Position numbers and translations under genes: made by a program | Shown here: in pieces, positions 36,066 through 45,519 of the stretch | Numbering within the stretch: the first letter of the stretch is position 1 | Layout of the letters: each line of letters starts with the position of its first letter | The notes under the pieces: generated by a model | Seen by the model: only the letters and a program-made list of their open reading frames with translations | The model's database searches: none | Told to the model about the DNA's origin: nothing | Assembly: GCF_005405925.1 (NCBI RefSeq) | Contig: NZ_BJHV01000001.1 | Span: 3,720,001-3,784,000 of the forward strand | Origin: Streptomyces antimycoticus | Lineage (GTDB): Bacteria > Actinomycetota > Actinomycetes > Streptomycetales > Streptomycetaceae | Direction: 5' to 3' | DNA: 64,000 bases

Positions 36066-36103
36066 AGGCCTTCAGGACCGCCCGAGGCCCTCAGGACCGC
36101 CCG
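36066..36103. repeat. 19-bp tandem direct repeat
   Basis: AGGCCTTCAGGACCGCCCG (36066-36084) is followed by AGGCCCTCAGGACCGCCCG (36085-36103), one mismatch. The second copy covers the last codons of the gene on the minus strand, so the repeat looks like a small duplication of its 3' end. Confidence 0.7.
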
Positions 36104-37173
36104 TCGAGGGCGGGCTGGGTTCCGGGGGCCATGACGCCGCACAGCGAGACCGTGGTGCGGCCCGTGGTGTACGGGTCGGTGCCCGTGGGGGCGTCGCCCT
36201 TGGCGCTCTGGCCGGCGAGCATCGGCCGCAGATAGCCGGAGGCGTTCGCGGCACATGCCTGCGGGCCCGCCAGTACGGTGCTCTGCACCATCTCCAGATG
36301 ATGGTCGCGCAGATCGTTCCGGTCGAAGCGGAACCGCGCCTCACGGCGCACCGTGAACAGCGAGGCATGATCCGGTCCGCGCTCATGGGCCTGCTGGACC
36401 GCGTAGACGAAGACGTGGTCGGCGGCGACCTCCAGGGTCGCGGGGCTGCGCTCGACGACCGTAAGGGTGCCGCGGACCCGCACCGGGGTGTCGGCCAGGG
36501 TCACCTCGGCCGGGTTGAAGCGGGTCAGCCAGCCGGTGGCCGCATGCCGTCCGTCGTCGACCGGGTGGGCGAAGCTCTGGTCGAACTGGGTCTGCTGGGC
36601 CGGGTCCAGCAGCAGCCTTACGGCCTGCACCGGGCCGCCGGTGAGCACGCCCGGGTCGATGGCGGACTTGACCAGGTACTCCTTGGCGGTGGTGAGCGCC
36701 GTCATCACCTGGCTCTCTGAGAAGCTCTGGGTGCGGCGGGCCCCGGGCACCGTGACCCCTTCGGCACCGGTGCGGAACTCGGCGGCCGGGCTGCTGCGGA
36801 ACAGCCGGTCCGGCGGCCCTCCGGGCACCTCACCGCGCGGTGCGAGCGGCACCACGCTGCTGTGCAGCGGCTCCACGGTCTGCGGCTGCGGCGTCTGGTA
36901 CGGATGGCGCACGCCCATGTAGACGGCCGCGGCGAAGGCGATGGCGATCAGCAGGACGAGCGCGACGGCCTGGCGCGACGCCCCGGCCCTGGCCCAGGCG
37001 TGCCGGCTGCGCACCGCCGGCGCGTGCTCGCCGATGCGCTCCTGGGCGGAGAATTCCTGGAGCCGGGCAGCACGGACGAACGACTCGTCGAATACGACGG
37101 AGCGGTACTCGTCCTCACCACCTCCCGGGACGCCCTCGGGTGTCCCCTCGGGAGGGTCTCCACGCCCGGCCAT
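36091..37173 (-). CDS. membrane-anchored conserved protein with VVFDE-FVR motif (360 aa)
   Basis: A 360-residue protein. The cytosolic N-terminus contains DEYRSVVFDESFVRAARLQE and AQERIGEHAPAV; one membrane helix (AVALVLLIAIAFAAAVYMGV) follows at about 70-90, and the remaining 270 residues should be outside the membrane, with two late cysteines (ACAANAS, VSLCGVMAP) that may form a disulfide. The N-terminal motif recurs in the next gene upstream. A -10-like TACTCT lies six bases before the ATG at 37173, suggesting a leaderless transcript. I do not recognise a named family; function unknown. Confidence 0.8.
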   Translation of the reverse strand: MAGRGDPPEGTPEGVPGGGEDEYRSVVFDESFVRAARLQEFSAQERIGEHAPAVRSRHAWARAGASRQAVALVLLIAIAFAAAVYMGVRHPYQTPQPQTVEPLHSSVVPLAPRGEVPGGPPDRLFRSSPAAEFRTGAEGVTVPGARRTQSFSESQVMTALTTAKEYLVKSAIDPGVLTGGPVQAVRLLLDPAQQTQFDQSFAHPVDDGRHAATGWLTRFNPAEVTLADTPVRVRGTLTVVERSPATLEVAADHVFVYAVQQAHERGPDHASLFTVRREARFRFDRNDLRDHHLEMVQSTVLAGPQACAANASGYLRPMLAGQSAKGDAPTGTDPYTTGRTTVSLCGVMAPGTQPALDGRS

Positions 37174-37288
37174 ATCTCAAGAGTAGGTCGCCAGGGGCGA
37201 CGGTAAACGCGGTGATACTCCACAACTGGGAGGCGACCGGGGAGGAAACGCCCCATAGGCCACGACGTGCTAGCGATGCGCGAGGTCG

Positions 37289-37921
37289 TCACCGCGCCGG
37301 CGGTACGGCGGAGGCGGGCGAGCCCTTGGACCCGGTCGGCTCCGGGGCGGGCGACTCCGACCCCGACGGCTCCAGGCGCGGCTGCCCGCTGGGCGAGCCG
37401 TCGACACCGCTGGTGGCGGGCGGTGGGGCGGGGTCCTGGCGGTTGCCCGAGGCGCCCCGGTAGACGGCCGTGAAGGCCAGGGCGACCACGCCGATGCCCA
37501 TCAGGATGGCCAGCAGCCAGGCCACCGGGCGGTGCCAGCGGGCATGACCGCGGTAAGGACGCCCCGCGCTGCCGTACCGCCCATAGGGGCCGTAGGCGTC
37601 GTCCGCGTCCCGCCCGGGGCCGAAGCGCCCGTCGGGGTCGTCCACGCCGTAGAACTCGGCCTCCTGGCCGTAGCCGTCCTCGAAGAGCTCGTCCTCGGGA
37701 GGCACACCGGCCCGGCGGCGCCGGGACGCCTCGGCCTCGGCACGGGCCTCGGCGGCGGCCAGCATCCGCTCGATGGCGGTGGGCTCATGGATCGGGGCCG
37801 ACCGCACGAAGTCCTCGTCGAAGACCACGGCGGCGAACTCGTCGTTCGTCTCGCCGTGGCTGCGCTCGTCGGGCTCGTCGCCGTCCGGGAACGGCTTGCC
37901 CCCACGTCGTCCGGCACCCAT
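37289..37921 (-). CDS. membrane protein with VVFDE-FVR motif (210 aa)
   Basis: A 210-residue protein. The segment DEFAAVVFDEDFVRSAPIHEPTAIERM repeats the motif of the neighbouring 360-residue protein; a charged Ala/Glu/Arg helix, an acidic Tyr/Gly-rich stretch, a Trp-flanked membrane helix (VAWLLAILMGIGVVALAFTAVY) and a short Pro/Ser outer tail follow. It is encoded 115 bases upstream of the 360-residue protein on the same strand. The shared 25-residue N-terminal motif suggests they bind a common cytosolic partner. The start at ATG 37921 is uncertain because a -10-like TACTCT lies only two bases upstream. Confidence 0.75.
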   Translation of the reverse strand: MGAGRRGGKPFPDGDEPDERSHGETNDEFAAVVFDEDFVRSAPIHEPTAIERMLAAAEARAEAEASRRRRAGVPPEDELFEDGYGQEAEFYGVDDPDGRFGPGRDADDAYGPYGRYGSAGRPYRGHARWHRPVAWLLAILMGIGVVALAFTAVYRGASGNRQDPAPPPATSGVDGSPSGQPRLEPSGSESPAPEPTGSKGSPASAVPPAR

Positions 37922-38023
37922 TCAGAGTAGACCGGACGGGTCATTTTGGGCAGGGTGAAATGGTATTCGGGGGAAGATCCACCCCAGCGCCGCCGGGATT
38001 GGGGTACCCCCCGAACGGGTGAG

Positions 38024-39322
38024 TCAGCGGGTGTGGCCGTCGCCGGTGACGATGTACTTCGTCGATGTCAGCTCGGGCAGCGCCATGGGTCCCCGGGCGT
38101 GCAGCTTCTGGGTGGAGATGCCGATCTCGGCGCCGAAGCCGAACTGCCCGCCGTCGGTGAACCGCGTGGAGGCGTTCACGGCGACCGTCGTGGAGTCCAC
38201 CAGCTGGGTGAAGCGGCGGGCGGCCTGCTGGGAGGAGGTGACGATGGCCTCGGTGTGCCCGGAGGACCACAGGCGGATGTGGCTCACCGCGGCGTCCAGG
38301 GAGTCCACGACGCCCGCCGCGATGTCGTACGAGAGGTACTCGGTCTCCCAGTCCTCGATCACCGCCGGGACCACCGTGGCCTTGGAGCCCTCCGCGAGCG
38401 CCATCACGCGCTCGTCCGCGTGGACCGTGACCCCGGCCTCGGCCAGCGCCTCCAGGGCGCGGGGCAGGAACCGGGGGGCGATGTCCTGGTGCACCAGCAG
38501 CGTCTCCGCCGCGTTGCACACGCTCGGCCGCTGGGCCTTGGAGTTCACCAGGATCTCGACCGCCATGTCGAGGTCGGCGTCGGCGTCCACGTACACATGG
38601 CAGTTGCCGGTGCCGGTCTCGATGACCGGGACCGTGGACTCCTCGACGACCGTACGGATGAGGGACGCGCCGCCGCGCGGGATCAGCACGTCCACCAGAC
38701 CGCGGGCGCGCATCAGCTCGCGCACCGACTCCCGGCTCTCGCCCGGCACCAGCTGCACCGCGTCCGCGGGCAGGCCCGCGCCGCCGACGGCGTCGCGCAG
38801 GACCTTCACCAGCGCGGCGTTGGAGTGGGACGCCGACGAGGAGCCCCGCAGCAGCACCGCGTTGCCCGACTTCAGGCACAGCGCCGCGGCGTCCACCGTC
38901 ACGTTCGGCCGGGCCTCGTAGATGATCCCGACGACGCCGAGCGGCACGCGCACCTGGCGCAGGTCGATCCCGTTGGGCAGCGTGGAGCCGCGCACCACCT
39001 CGCCGACCGGGTCGGGCAGCGCGATCACATCGCGGACATCGGAGGCGATGGCCCGCACCCGCTCGGGGGTGAGCGTCAGCCGGTCCACGATGGCATCGCT
39101 GGTGCCGGCCTCGCGGGCCCGCTCCACATCGGCCGCGTTGGCCTCGACGATCTCCTTGGTGCGCACCTCCAGCGCGTCGGCCATCGCGAGCAGCGCGTCG
39201 TCCTTGACGGCGCGCGGCAACGGCGCGAGATCGGCGGCCGCGGCGCGGGACCGGTAGGCGGCCTGGAGGACCGGGGACTTCGGCCAGGGGTCGGTGAGCG
39301 GCGACGTGGGTGCGCTGGTCAT
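38024..39322 (-). CDS. proA: glutamate-5-semialdehyde dehydrogenase (gamma-glutamyl phosphate reductase)
   Basis: A 432-residue enzyme of proline synthesis that reduces gamma-glutamyl phosphate with NADPH. The active-site cysteine is Cys269 in [42 protein letters not shown] and [18 protein letters not shown] are family signatures. The start ATG at 39322 gives [15 protein letters not shown]. It lies downstream of proB on the same strand with one conserved gene between them. Confidence 0.97.
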   Translation of the reverse strand: MTSAPTSPLTDPWPKSPVLQAAYRSRAAAADLAPLPRAVKDDALLAMADALEVRTKEIVEANAADVERAREAGTSDAIVDRLTLTPERVRAIASDVRDVIALPDPVGEVVRGSTLPNGIDLRQVRVPLGVVGIIYEARPNVTVDAAALCLKSGNAVLLRGSSSASHSNAALVKVLRDAVGGAGLPADAVQLVPGESRESVRELMRARGLVDVLIPRGGASLIRTVVEESTVPVIETGTGNCHVYVDADADLDMAVEILVNSKAQRPSVCNAAETLLVHQDIAPRFLPRALEALAEAGVTVHADERVMALAEGSKATVVPAVIEDWETEYLSYDIAAGVVDSLDAAVSHIRLWSSGHTEAIVTSSQQAARRFTQLVDSTTVAVNASTRFTDGGQFGFGAEIGISTQKLHARGPMALPELTSTKYIVTGDGHTR

Positions 39323-39400
39323 GCACGAAGCGTACTGAGCCGACGGGCGGAAGCCGCGCGCTATTCCGCAGTTCGAGATGGCATTCTCATATCCCGGCGC

Positions 39401-39460
39401 CGCACATCCGTTCCCGGAACGGATGGACGCCGCACATCCGTCCTCAGAACGGATGCACGC
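39401..39460. repeat. two tandem 30-bp repeats with internal dyad, upstream of proA
   Basis: Two 30-bp units (39401-39430 and 39431-39460) both start CGCACATCCG and end in GAACGGATGxACGC. Each unit contains a dyad ATCCGTTC/GAACGGAT or a close variant. The second unit covers the stop and last codons (VHPF) of the gene at 39444, so a duplication of its 3' end, or a regulatory tandem, is possible. Confidence 0.7.
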
Positions 39461-39812
39461 CCACCGGGGAGGCCGGTGGCGGCCCGTACCCCTCCGCGAC
39501 CCGCTGGTGGTACGTATCACGGTCGATGACCTCGAGCCCCACGATCTCCCAGGGCGGCAGATTGGCCGAGGCCCGGTGCTCACCCCACAACCGCAGCGCG
39601 ACCGCCGCGGCGTCATGCAGATCACGGGCCTCTTCCCAGTAGCGGATCTCGGCGTGATCGACCGCATAGCGGCTGGTCAGCAGGAACGGATGGTCATGGG
39701 CCAGCTGCTCCAGAGCCCTGCGGACCTCCCGCAGCGGCGCCTCGCTCCCCGAGACGCTGAGGGTGATGTACCACAGCCGGGACGCCTCGCCACGCTCGGC
39801 GGCGTGCGCCAT
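39444..39812 (-). CDS. conserved hypothetical protein between proA and proB
   Basis: A protein of about 122 residues. The conserved core reads [96 protein letters not shown], an alternating strand/helix pattern suggesting a small ferredoxin-like domain. The start is uncertain: ATG 39812 is adopted, but the frame is open with another ATG at 39968. There is no signal peptide or membrane helix. It sits between proB and proA on the same strand, so it may be co-transcribed. Function unknown. Confidence 0.72.
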   Translation of the reverse strand: MAHAAERGEASRLWYITLSVSGSEAPLREVRRALEQLAHDHPFLLTSRYAVDHAEIRYWEEARDLHDAAAVALRLWGEHRASANLPPWEIVGLEVIDRDTYHQRVAEGYGPPPASPVGVHPF

Positions 39813-40175
39813 GGCGTCGCCGGTCGCGGCGTCGCCCGCTCCGACACTGGTCAGGGTGCGCTCCGCCGCCCCTCTGGGCGACGCCCCCGGGCGCCCTCGT
39901 CTCACCGGCGGCCTCCTGTAACTCGCTGCTCCGCTCACGCGCGGGCGGAGCACTCGTGACGGTGCCATGGCCGCGGCGTTCCGCTCGCTCTCCGCCGCGT
40001 CTCCCACAGCCGGCGCGCTGCCCCGCGCGACCCCGTTGAACAAAGTTGACCAGCCCTCGCCCGCCCGCGGGGCGCTTTTGAGGTTTTTCGGAGGTGGGTG
40101 TTTTCCGCGGGCTCGGTTCTCCCCCGGCTACCGCCGGAAGGTGTCCCGCCGGGGCGCTCGGGCCGCCGGAGCGGC

Positions 40176-41378
40176 TCAGTCCAGGACGACGAGGTCGTCG
40201 CGGTGGACCACCTCGCGCTCGTAGGCCGGGCCGAGCTCCCGGGCCAGATCCCGGGTCGAGCGGCCGATCAGTTGGGGAATCTCCTTGGCGTCGAAGTTCA
40301 CCAGCCCACGGGCCACGGGGCGGCCCTGGGTGTCCCGCAGCTCGACCGGGTCACCTGCGGTGAATTCGCCCTCCACGGCCGCGATCCCGGCCGGCAGCAG
40401 CGAGGTGCGCCGCTCCACGACGGCCCGTACGGCGCCGTCGTCCAGGGTCAGGGCGCCACGCGGCGCGGAGGCGTGGGCGAGCCACAGCAGCCGGTTCGCG
40501 GAGCGGCGGCCGGTGCGGTGGAAGAACGTGCCCGTACGGCGGCCGAGCAGGGCGTCACCGGCCCGGCTGGCGGAGGTGAGCACCACCGGGACCCCGGCCG
40601 CGGTGGCGATCCGGGCCGCCTCGACCTTGGTGACCATGCCACCGGTGCCCACCCCGGAGCGGCCCGCGCTGCCGATGGAGACACCGTCCAGGTCCTCGGG
40701 CCCCCGGACCTCGTCGATCCGGGAGGTGCCGGGGGTCCTGGGGTCTCCGTCGTAGAGGCCGTCCACATCGGAGAGCAGCACCAGCAGATCCGCCCGTACG
40801 AGATGGGCGACCAGGGCCGCGAGCCGGTCGTTGTCGCCGAACCGGATCTCGTCCGTGGCCACCGTGTCGTTCTCGTTGACAATCGGCAGCGCGCCCATGG
40901 CCAGCAGCTGGTCCAGGGTGCGGGTGGCGTTGCGGTAGTGGGCGCGGCGGCTGGTGTCGTCCGTGGTGAGCAGCACCTGGCCGACCCGGCGCCCGTAGCG
41001 CGCGAAGGAGGCGGTGTAGCGGGCCACCAGGAGCCCCTGCCCGACGCTGGCGGCCGCCTGCTGGCGGGCGAGGTCGCGGGGGCGCCGGTCCAGGCCCAGC
41101 GGCGCCAGTCCGGCGGCGATGGCGCCGGAGGAGACCAGCACTATCTCCTTGCCGTTCGCGCCGCCCTTGCCGTCGCCACCCTTACCGTCGCCGTCCCTGC
41201 CGCCGTCGCCCTTACCGTCGCCGTCGAGCACCTTGGCGAGCACGTCGACCAGCGCGTCCACGCGGTCCGCGTCCAGGCCCCCCGCCGCGGTGGTGAGGGA
41301 GGACGAACCGACCTTGACCACGATCCTCCGGGCGGCGGCCACCTCGTCCCGTACGGCCGACCCGTCCTGCTCCGCCAC
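40176..41378 (-). CDS. proB: glutamate 5-kinase with PUA domain and an unusual Asp/Gly/Lys-rich insert
   Basis: A 400-residue enzyme that phosphorylates glutamate in the first step of proline synthesis. The amino-acid kinase fold begins RIVVKVGSSSLTT and includes VLVSSGAIAAGLAPLG, NENDTVATDEIRFGDNDRLAALVA and LLSDVDGLYDGDP; a C-terminal PUA domain follows (GALTLDDGAVRAVVERRTSLLPAGI). Residues 52-77 are a low-complexity run of about 26 residues (repeated DGDGKG/GGDGKGG) between the first helix and KEIVLVSSG, which is normally a short turn. The start is GTG 41378 with GGGGAG upstream. Core residues are intact, so activity is likely retained. Confidence 0.95.
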   Translation of the reverse strand: MAEQDGSAVRDEVAAARRIVVKVGSSSLTTAAGGLDADRVDALVDVLAKVLDGDGKGDGGRDGDGKGGDGKGGANGKEIVLVSSGAIAAGLAPLGLDRRPRDLARQQAAASVGQGLLVARYTASFARYGRRVGQVLLTTDDTSRRAHYRNATRTLDQLLAMGALPIVNENDTVATDEIRFGDNDRLAALVAHLVRADLLVLLSDVDGLYDGDPRTPGTSRIDEVRGPEDLDGVSIGSAGRSGVGTGGMVTKVEAARIATAAGVPVVLTSASRAGDALLGRRTGTFFHRTGRRSANRLLWLAHASAPRGALTLDDGAVRAVVERRTSLLPAGIAAVEGEFTAGDPVELRDTQGRPVARGLVNFDAKEIPQLIGRSTRDLARELGPAYEREVVHRDDLVVLD

Positions 41379-41684
41379 GCCGCTCCCCTGCTCGTCCCCG
41401 GCTCACCACACGTCCCGAAGAAACGCATGCCCTACACACTCATCATGACAAGTGGGCAATCTACGACAGACGAGGCCCGGCCCGCCTCGGCATTTCAGCC
41501 CCCGGACACCATCCGCGCGCACCGCCTGACACACCGGCGCGAGCACCCCGCGGGCTCCCTCGGGTGACCATTGACACCGATTGCGACCGGTTGGCACCGG
41601 CGCGGATTGTCACCGGGCGGGGCATCGGCATACGGTCAGGGGTCCCCCCATCAGTCCCTCGCCCTCCTGCCAGGAGCCCACCCC

Positions 41685-43796
41685 GTGCCCTCTGCCGGAA
41701 TCGCCCCACGCCGGGTCGTACAGCTGACGGCGCTGCTCGCGATGCTCGTGTTCTTTGCCACACAGCTCGTCGGCGCCGTGCTTCCGAACGTACCGCTTTT
41801 CATCGCCGCCTCGGCGTGCGGTCTCGCGCTCGATCTCTTCCTTCAGCACAAGCAGCCCGGTCTGCTGTCACTGCTGGGCAAGATCCGCCTTGACGTCACG
41901 GTGCGCCAGCTGTTCCGCGACATGCTCATCATGGTCGGGCTGCTGCGCATCGAGGGCATCAATCCCCTGCATGAGCAGGCGCCCCTGACCGTAGGACTGC
42001 TGCTGTTCTACCTGGTGCACTTCGCCTGCCAGGCGGCGGCCATCCTGGTCCGCCGGAGCCGGCAGCTGCCGTTCGTCACGCGCAACATCGACGCGTCCGC
42101 GCTGCGCCTGAGCGAGGCCCCGCCGCGGCTGTTCGCCCGTCAGCACGGGCGCCGTCTGCTGCGGCTGGCCGCGCCGGTCACCGCCGGTCTGCTGGTCACC
42201 GCCGGTACCAAGGACGCCGTCTGGGGCGGTGCCGGTCTGGTGATCGGGCTGCTGATCAGCATCGGTGGCACGGCGCACCTTGCCACCTGGCTGCTGCCGC
42301 GCAAGCGCGTGGCGAACGAGGCCGCCGCCCTGCGGTGGCTCGACAAGTGGCTGGCCGACTACCAGCCGACCGTGGGCATGTACTTCTCCGGCGGCAACTC
42401 CTCGGCGTACCAGGCGAACATGTGGCTCTCCACGCTCGCCGCGCTCGACGGCAAGCCGATCATCGTGCTCCGTGAGCGGTTCATGGTGCAGAAGATCGAC
42501 GCCACGGACGTGCCGGTCGTCTGCCTCCCCAAGGTGGCCCATCTGATGCGTCTGGAGCACTCGACGCTCAAGGTGCTGCTGCACCCGGCCAACTCCGGCA
42601 AGACCTCACAGGTGCTGCGCATCCCCTCGATCAAGCACGCCTTCATCAACCACGGCGAGAGCGACAAGCTCTCCAGCTGCAACCCGTACGCCAAGGCGTA
42701 CGACGAGGTGTGGGTCGCGGGTCCGGCGGCGCGCGAGCGCTACCAGCTCGCCGACATCGGCGTCGAGGACAAGGACGTCGTGGAGGTCGGCCGACCGCAG
42801 CTGGCCCCCATCCGCCCGTACGCGGGCGTGCCCACCGGCGCCCTCGGCGGAGCCGGTACGGATCACTTCACCACCGTGTTGTACGCGCCGACCTGGGAAG
42901 GCTGGGACGGCAATCCCGGCAACACCTCGGTGATCCTGGCCGGTGAGAACATCGTCCGCGAGCTGCTCACCGACCCCAAGGTGCGCCTGCTGTACAAGCC
43001 TCACCCGATGACCGGCTCGGTGGACCCGCGCGCGGGCCGCGCCAACGACCGCATCAGGGCGATGATCGCCGAGGCCAACACCAAGCGCAGCGGCGACCGC
43101 CCCGGCCCGGAGGCCGCCGCCGAGCTGGCCCGGCGCGCCGATGAGCTCAACCGCCTCACCAGCACCTCCTTCCGCCCCAGCGCGGACGAGATCGAGCGTA
43201 TGAAGCTCCAGGGGGCCCCGGACGGCGACCGCGCGGCGGCCGTCGCCGCGGCCACGACCGCCTGGGAGAGCGCCTATTGGGCCTCGCTGCCGGTCTGGGA
43301 GCACCAGATCGTCACCGGCCCGCGTCCGGCGATCTTCACCTGCTTCAACCAGGCCGACGTGCTGATCAGCGATGTCTCCAGCGTGGTCTCGGACTACCTG
43401 ACGAGCGAGAAGCCGTACGCGGTGGCGAACACCAGCGGGATGACGGAGGAGGAGTTCCGGGCAGCCTTCCCGACGGTGCGCGCCGCCACGATCCTCACCC
43501 CGGAGGCCGAGGGCATGGCCGGACTGCTGGAAGCCGTCCGCGACCCCGAGAAGGACACCCTCGCGGCCGCCCGCTCCGAACTGAAGGTGCATCTGCTCGG
43601 CCCGTCCGACCCGCCGTCCCTGGTCCGCTTCAACCAGGCCACGCAGGCGCTGTGCGACAAGGCCGACGAGCGCCGGGCCCGGATGGCCACCCGGCTGTCC
43701 GACGAGATCCCCTCGCAGCGTGAGGCCCGGGACGCGGCGGAGGAGATGGAGCTGGAGTCCGGCTCGCCGGAGCCGGAGGAGACCGCGACGGTCTGA
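41685..43796 (+). CDS. CDP-glycerol glycerophosphotransferase-like membrane protein
   Basis: A 703-residue protein. The N-terminal 210 residues contain about six hydrophobic segments (VVQLTALLAMLVFFATQLV, VPLFIAASACGLALDLFL, later PLTVGLLLFYLVHFACQAA and GGAGLVIGLLISIGGTA). The remainder matches the TagB/TagF-like glycosyltransferase-fold domain: FINHGESDK, VLYAPTWEGWDGN, LLYKPHPMTG and DVLISDVSSVVSDYLTSEKPYAVAN. Enzymes with this domain transfer glycerol-phosphate or ribitol-phosphate units in wall-polymer synthesis. GTG 41685 has AGGAG eight bases upstream. It is on the opposite strand between proB and obg and ends at a strong terminator. Polymer identity is unknown. Confidence 0.86.
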   Translation: MPSAGIAPRRVVQLTALLAMLVFFATQLVGAVLPNVPLFIAASACGLALDLFLQHKQPGLLSLLGKIRLDVTVRQLFRDMLIMVGLLRIEGINPLHEQAPLTVGLLLFYLVHFACQAAAILVRRSRQLPFVTRNIDASALRLSEAPPRLFARQHGRRLLRLAAPVTAGLLVTAGTKDAVWGGAGLVIGLLISIGGTAHLATWLLPRKRVANEAAALRWLDKWLADYQPTVGMYFSGGNSSAYQANMWLSTLAALDGKPIIVLRERFMVQKIDATDVPVVCLPKVAHLMRLEHSTLKVLLHPANSGKTSQVLRIPSIKHAFINHGESDKLSSCNPYAKAYDEVWVAGPAARERYQLADIGVEDKDVVEVGRPQLAPIRPYAGVPTGALGGAGTDHFTTVLYAPTWEGWDGNPGNTSVILAGENIVRELLTDPKVRLLYKPHPMTGSVDPRAGRANDRIRAMIAEANTKRSGDRPGPEAAAELARRADELNRLTSTSFRPSADEIERMKLQGAPDGDRAAAVAAATTAWESAYWASLPVWEHQIVTGPRPAIFTCFNQADVLISDVSSVVSDYLTSEKPYAVANTSGMTEEEFRAAFPTVRAATILTPEAEGMAGLLEAVRDPEKDTLAAARSELKVHLLGPSDPPSLVRFNQATQALCDKADERRARMATRLSDEIPSQREARDAAEEMELESGSPEPEETATV

Positions 43797-43834
43797 GACC
43801 GGCCGTGCGCGGCCGAGCGCGACCGCCGAGAGCC

Positions 43835-43876
43835 ACGACGAAGGGCCCGGGAGATCCCTCCCGGGCCCTTCGTCGT
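43835..43876. terminator. perfect 19-bp terminator between convergent genes
   Basis: ACGACGAAGGGCCCGGGAG pairs exactly with CTCCCGGGCCCTTCGTCGT around an ATCC loop, 38 bases after the glycerophosphotransferase stop and 70 bases before the obg stop. Confidence 0.9.
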
Positions 43877-43946
43877 ACCACCTGCCAGGCGGCGCGGAGA
43901 CACCCGCTCAGAGCCCTTGAGGGGCCAAGGGGCGGCTACGCCCCCC

Positions 43947-45380
43947 TCAGAACGGCTTGAACGCGTCGTACTCCTGCTCCGCCTCGTCCCGCTCCACATC
44001 CCGCTCACGCCGCCGCTGCGCGGCCGGACGCGGGGCGTCGAAGCGGTGGTCCTCGCCGCGGCGGCCCAGCATCTCGGCGCCGGTCGCAAGGCTCGGCTCC
44101 CAGTCGAAGACGACCGCGTCGTCCGCGGGGCCGATGACGACCTCGTCGCCCGAGTGGGCGCCCGCCTTCACCAGCTCGTCCTCGACGCCGAGGCGCGCCA
44201 GGCGGTCGGCGAGGTAGCCGACGGCCTCGTCGTTGGCGAAGTCGGTCTGGCGGACCCAGCGTTCGGGCTTCTCGCCCAGCACGCGGTAGAAGCCCTCCTC
44301 GGCGACGACCGAGAAGCCCGCGTCGTCCACGGCCTTCGGCCGGATGACGATCCGGGTCGCCTCCTCCTGCGGCTTGGCCGCCCGCGCCTCCGCGACGATC
44401 TGCGCCAGGGCGAAGGACAGCTCCTTGAGGCCGAGGTGGGCGATCGCCGAGACCTCGAGGACCTGGTAGCCGCGGGCCTCCAGATCGGGCCGGATGATGT
44501 CGGCGAGGTCCTTGCCGTCGGGGATGTCGACCTTGTTGAGCACGACGACCCGCGGCCGGTCGTCCAGACCGCCGTACTGGGCCAGCTCCGCCTCGATGAC
44601 ATCGAGGTCGGTCAGCGGATCGCGCTCGGACTCCAGGGCCGCGGTGTCCAGCACATGTACCAGCACCGAGCAGCGCTCGACATGGCGCAGGAACTCCAGG
44701 CCCAGGCCCTTGCCCTGGCTGGCGCCGGGGATCAGGCCGGGGACGTCCGCGATGGTGTAGACGGTCGAACCGGCCGTGACCACACCGAGGTTGGGCACCA
44801 GCGTGGTGAACGGGTAGTCGGCGATCTTCGGCTTGGCCGCCGAAAGCACCGAGATCAGCGACGACTTGCCGGCGCTCGGGTAGCCGACGAGGGCCACGTC
44901 CGCGACGGTCTTGAGCTCGAGGACGACGTCCCCGGAGTGACCCGGCTCACCCAGCAGCGCGAAGCCGGGGGCCTTACGGCGGGCCGAGGCGAGCGCGGCG
45001 TTGCCGAGGCCGCCGCGGCCGCCCTGGGCGGCGATGTAGGTGGTGCCCTGCCCGATCAGATCGGCCAGTACGTTGCCCTGCTTGTCGAGGACGACGGTGC
45101 CGTCCGGGACCGGCAGGATCAGGTCGGTGCCGTCCTTACCGGAGCGGTTCCCGCCCTCGCCGGGCTTGCCGTTGGTGGCCTTGCGGTGGGGGCTGTGGTG
45201 GTAGTCCAGGAGCGTGGTGACGGACTGGTCCACGACCAGGATCACATCGCCGCCACGGCCGCCGTTGCCCCCGTCCGGCCCCCCGAGCGGCTTGAACTTC
45301 TCGCGGTGCACGGAGGCGCAGCCGTGGCCCCCGTTACCCGCGGCGACGTGCAGTTCGACGCGGTCCACGAAGGTGGTCAT
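43947..45380 (-). CDS. obg: Obg family GTPase (ObgE/CgtA)
   Basis: A 477-residue GTPase needed for ribosome assembly and stress and developmental control. The glycine-rich Obg domain is at residues 1-158 ([24 protein letters not shown]), the G domain starts with GYPSAGKSS (166-174) and includes DVPGLI and NKVDI, and a C-terminal OCT domain (about 350-430) is followed by an acidic/Arg tail typical of actinobacteria. ATG 45380. It follows rpmA on the same strand across a 140-base gap with a large hairpin. Confidence 0.97.
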   Translation of the reverse strand: MTTFVDRVELHVAAGNGGHGCASVHREKFKPLGGPDGGNGGRGGDVILVVDQSVTTLLDYHHSPHRKATNGKPGEGGNRSGKDGTDLILPVPDGTVVLDKQGNVLADLIGQGTTYIAAQGGRGGLGNAALASARRKAPGFALLGEPGHSGDVVLELKTVADVALVGYPSAGKSSLISVLSAAKPKIADYPFTTLVPNLGVVTAGSTVYTIADVPGLIPGASQGKGLGLEFLRHVERCSVLVHVLDTAALESERDPLTDLDVIEAELAQYGGLDDRPRVVVLNKVDIPDGKDLADIIRPDLEARGYQVLEVSAIAHLGLKELSFALAQIVAEARAAKPQEEATRIVIRPKAVDDAGFSVVAEEGFYRVLGEKPERWVRQTDFANDEAVGYLADRLARLGVEDELVKAGAHSGDEVVIGPADDAVVFDWEPSLATGAEMLGRRGEDHRFDAPRPAAQRRRERDVERDEAEQEYDAFKPF

Positions 45381-45443
45381 GACGGGTGCCTCCAGTTAAT
45401 GCAGATTCAGGGGTGTTCTGATGTGCCTCACGCTCGTAACGCG

Positions 45444-45491
45444 CCGAGGGCGGACCCGCTTCCCGTCACGGGAAGAGCGGTCCGCCCTCGG
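45444..45491 (-). terminator. hairpin between rpmA and obg
   Basis: CCGAGGGCGGA pairs with TCCGCCCTCGG, enclosing a second stem formed by CTTCCCG/CGGGAAG. It could be a terminator reducing read-through into obg or a processing site. Confidence 0.65.
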
Positions 45492-45519
45492 AAAGGCTGT
45501 GCGATATCGCCCGGGCTGA

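Noticed and set aside
40044..40175. Gene in the gap between the proA-proximal gene and proB
   Set aside because: Several frames are open but none has a ribosome binding site, conserved pattern or suitable length.
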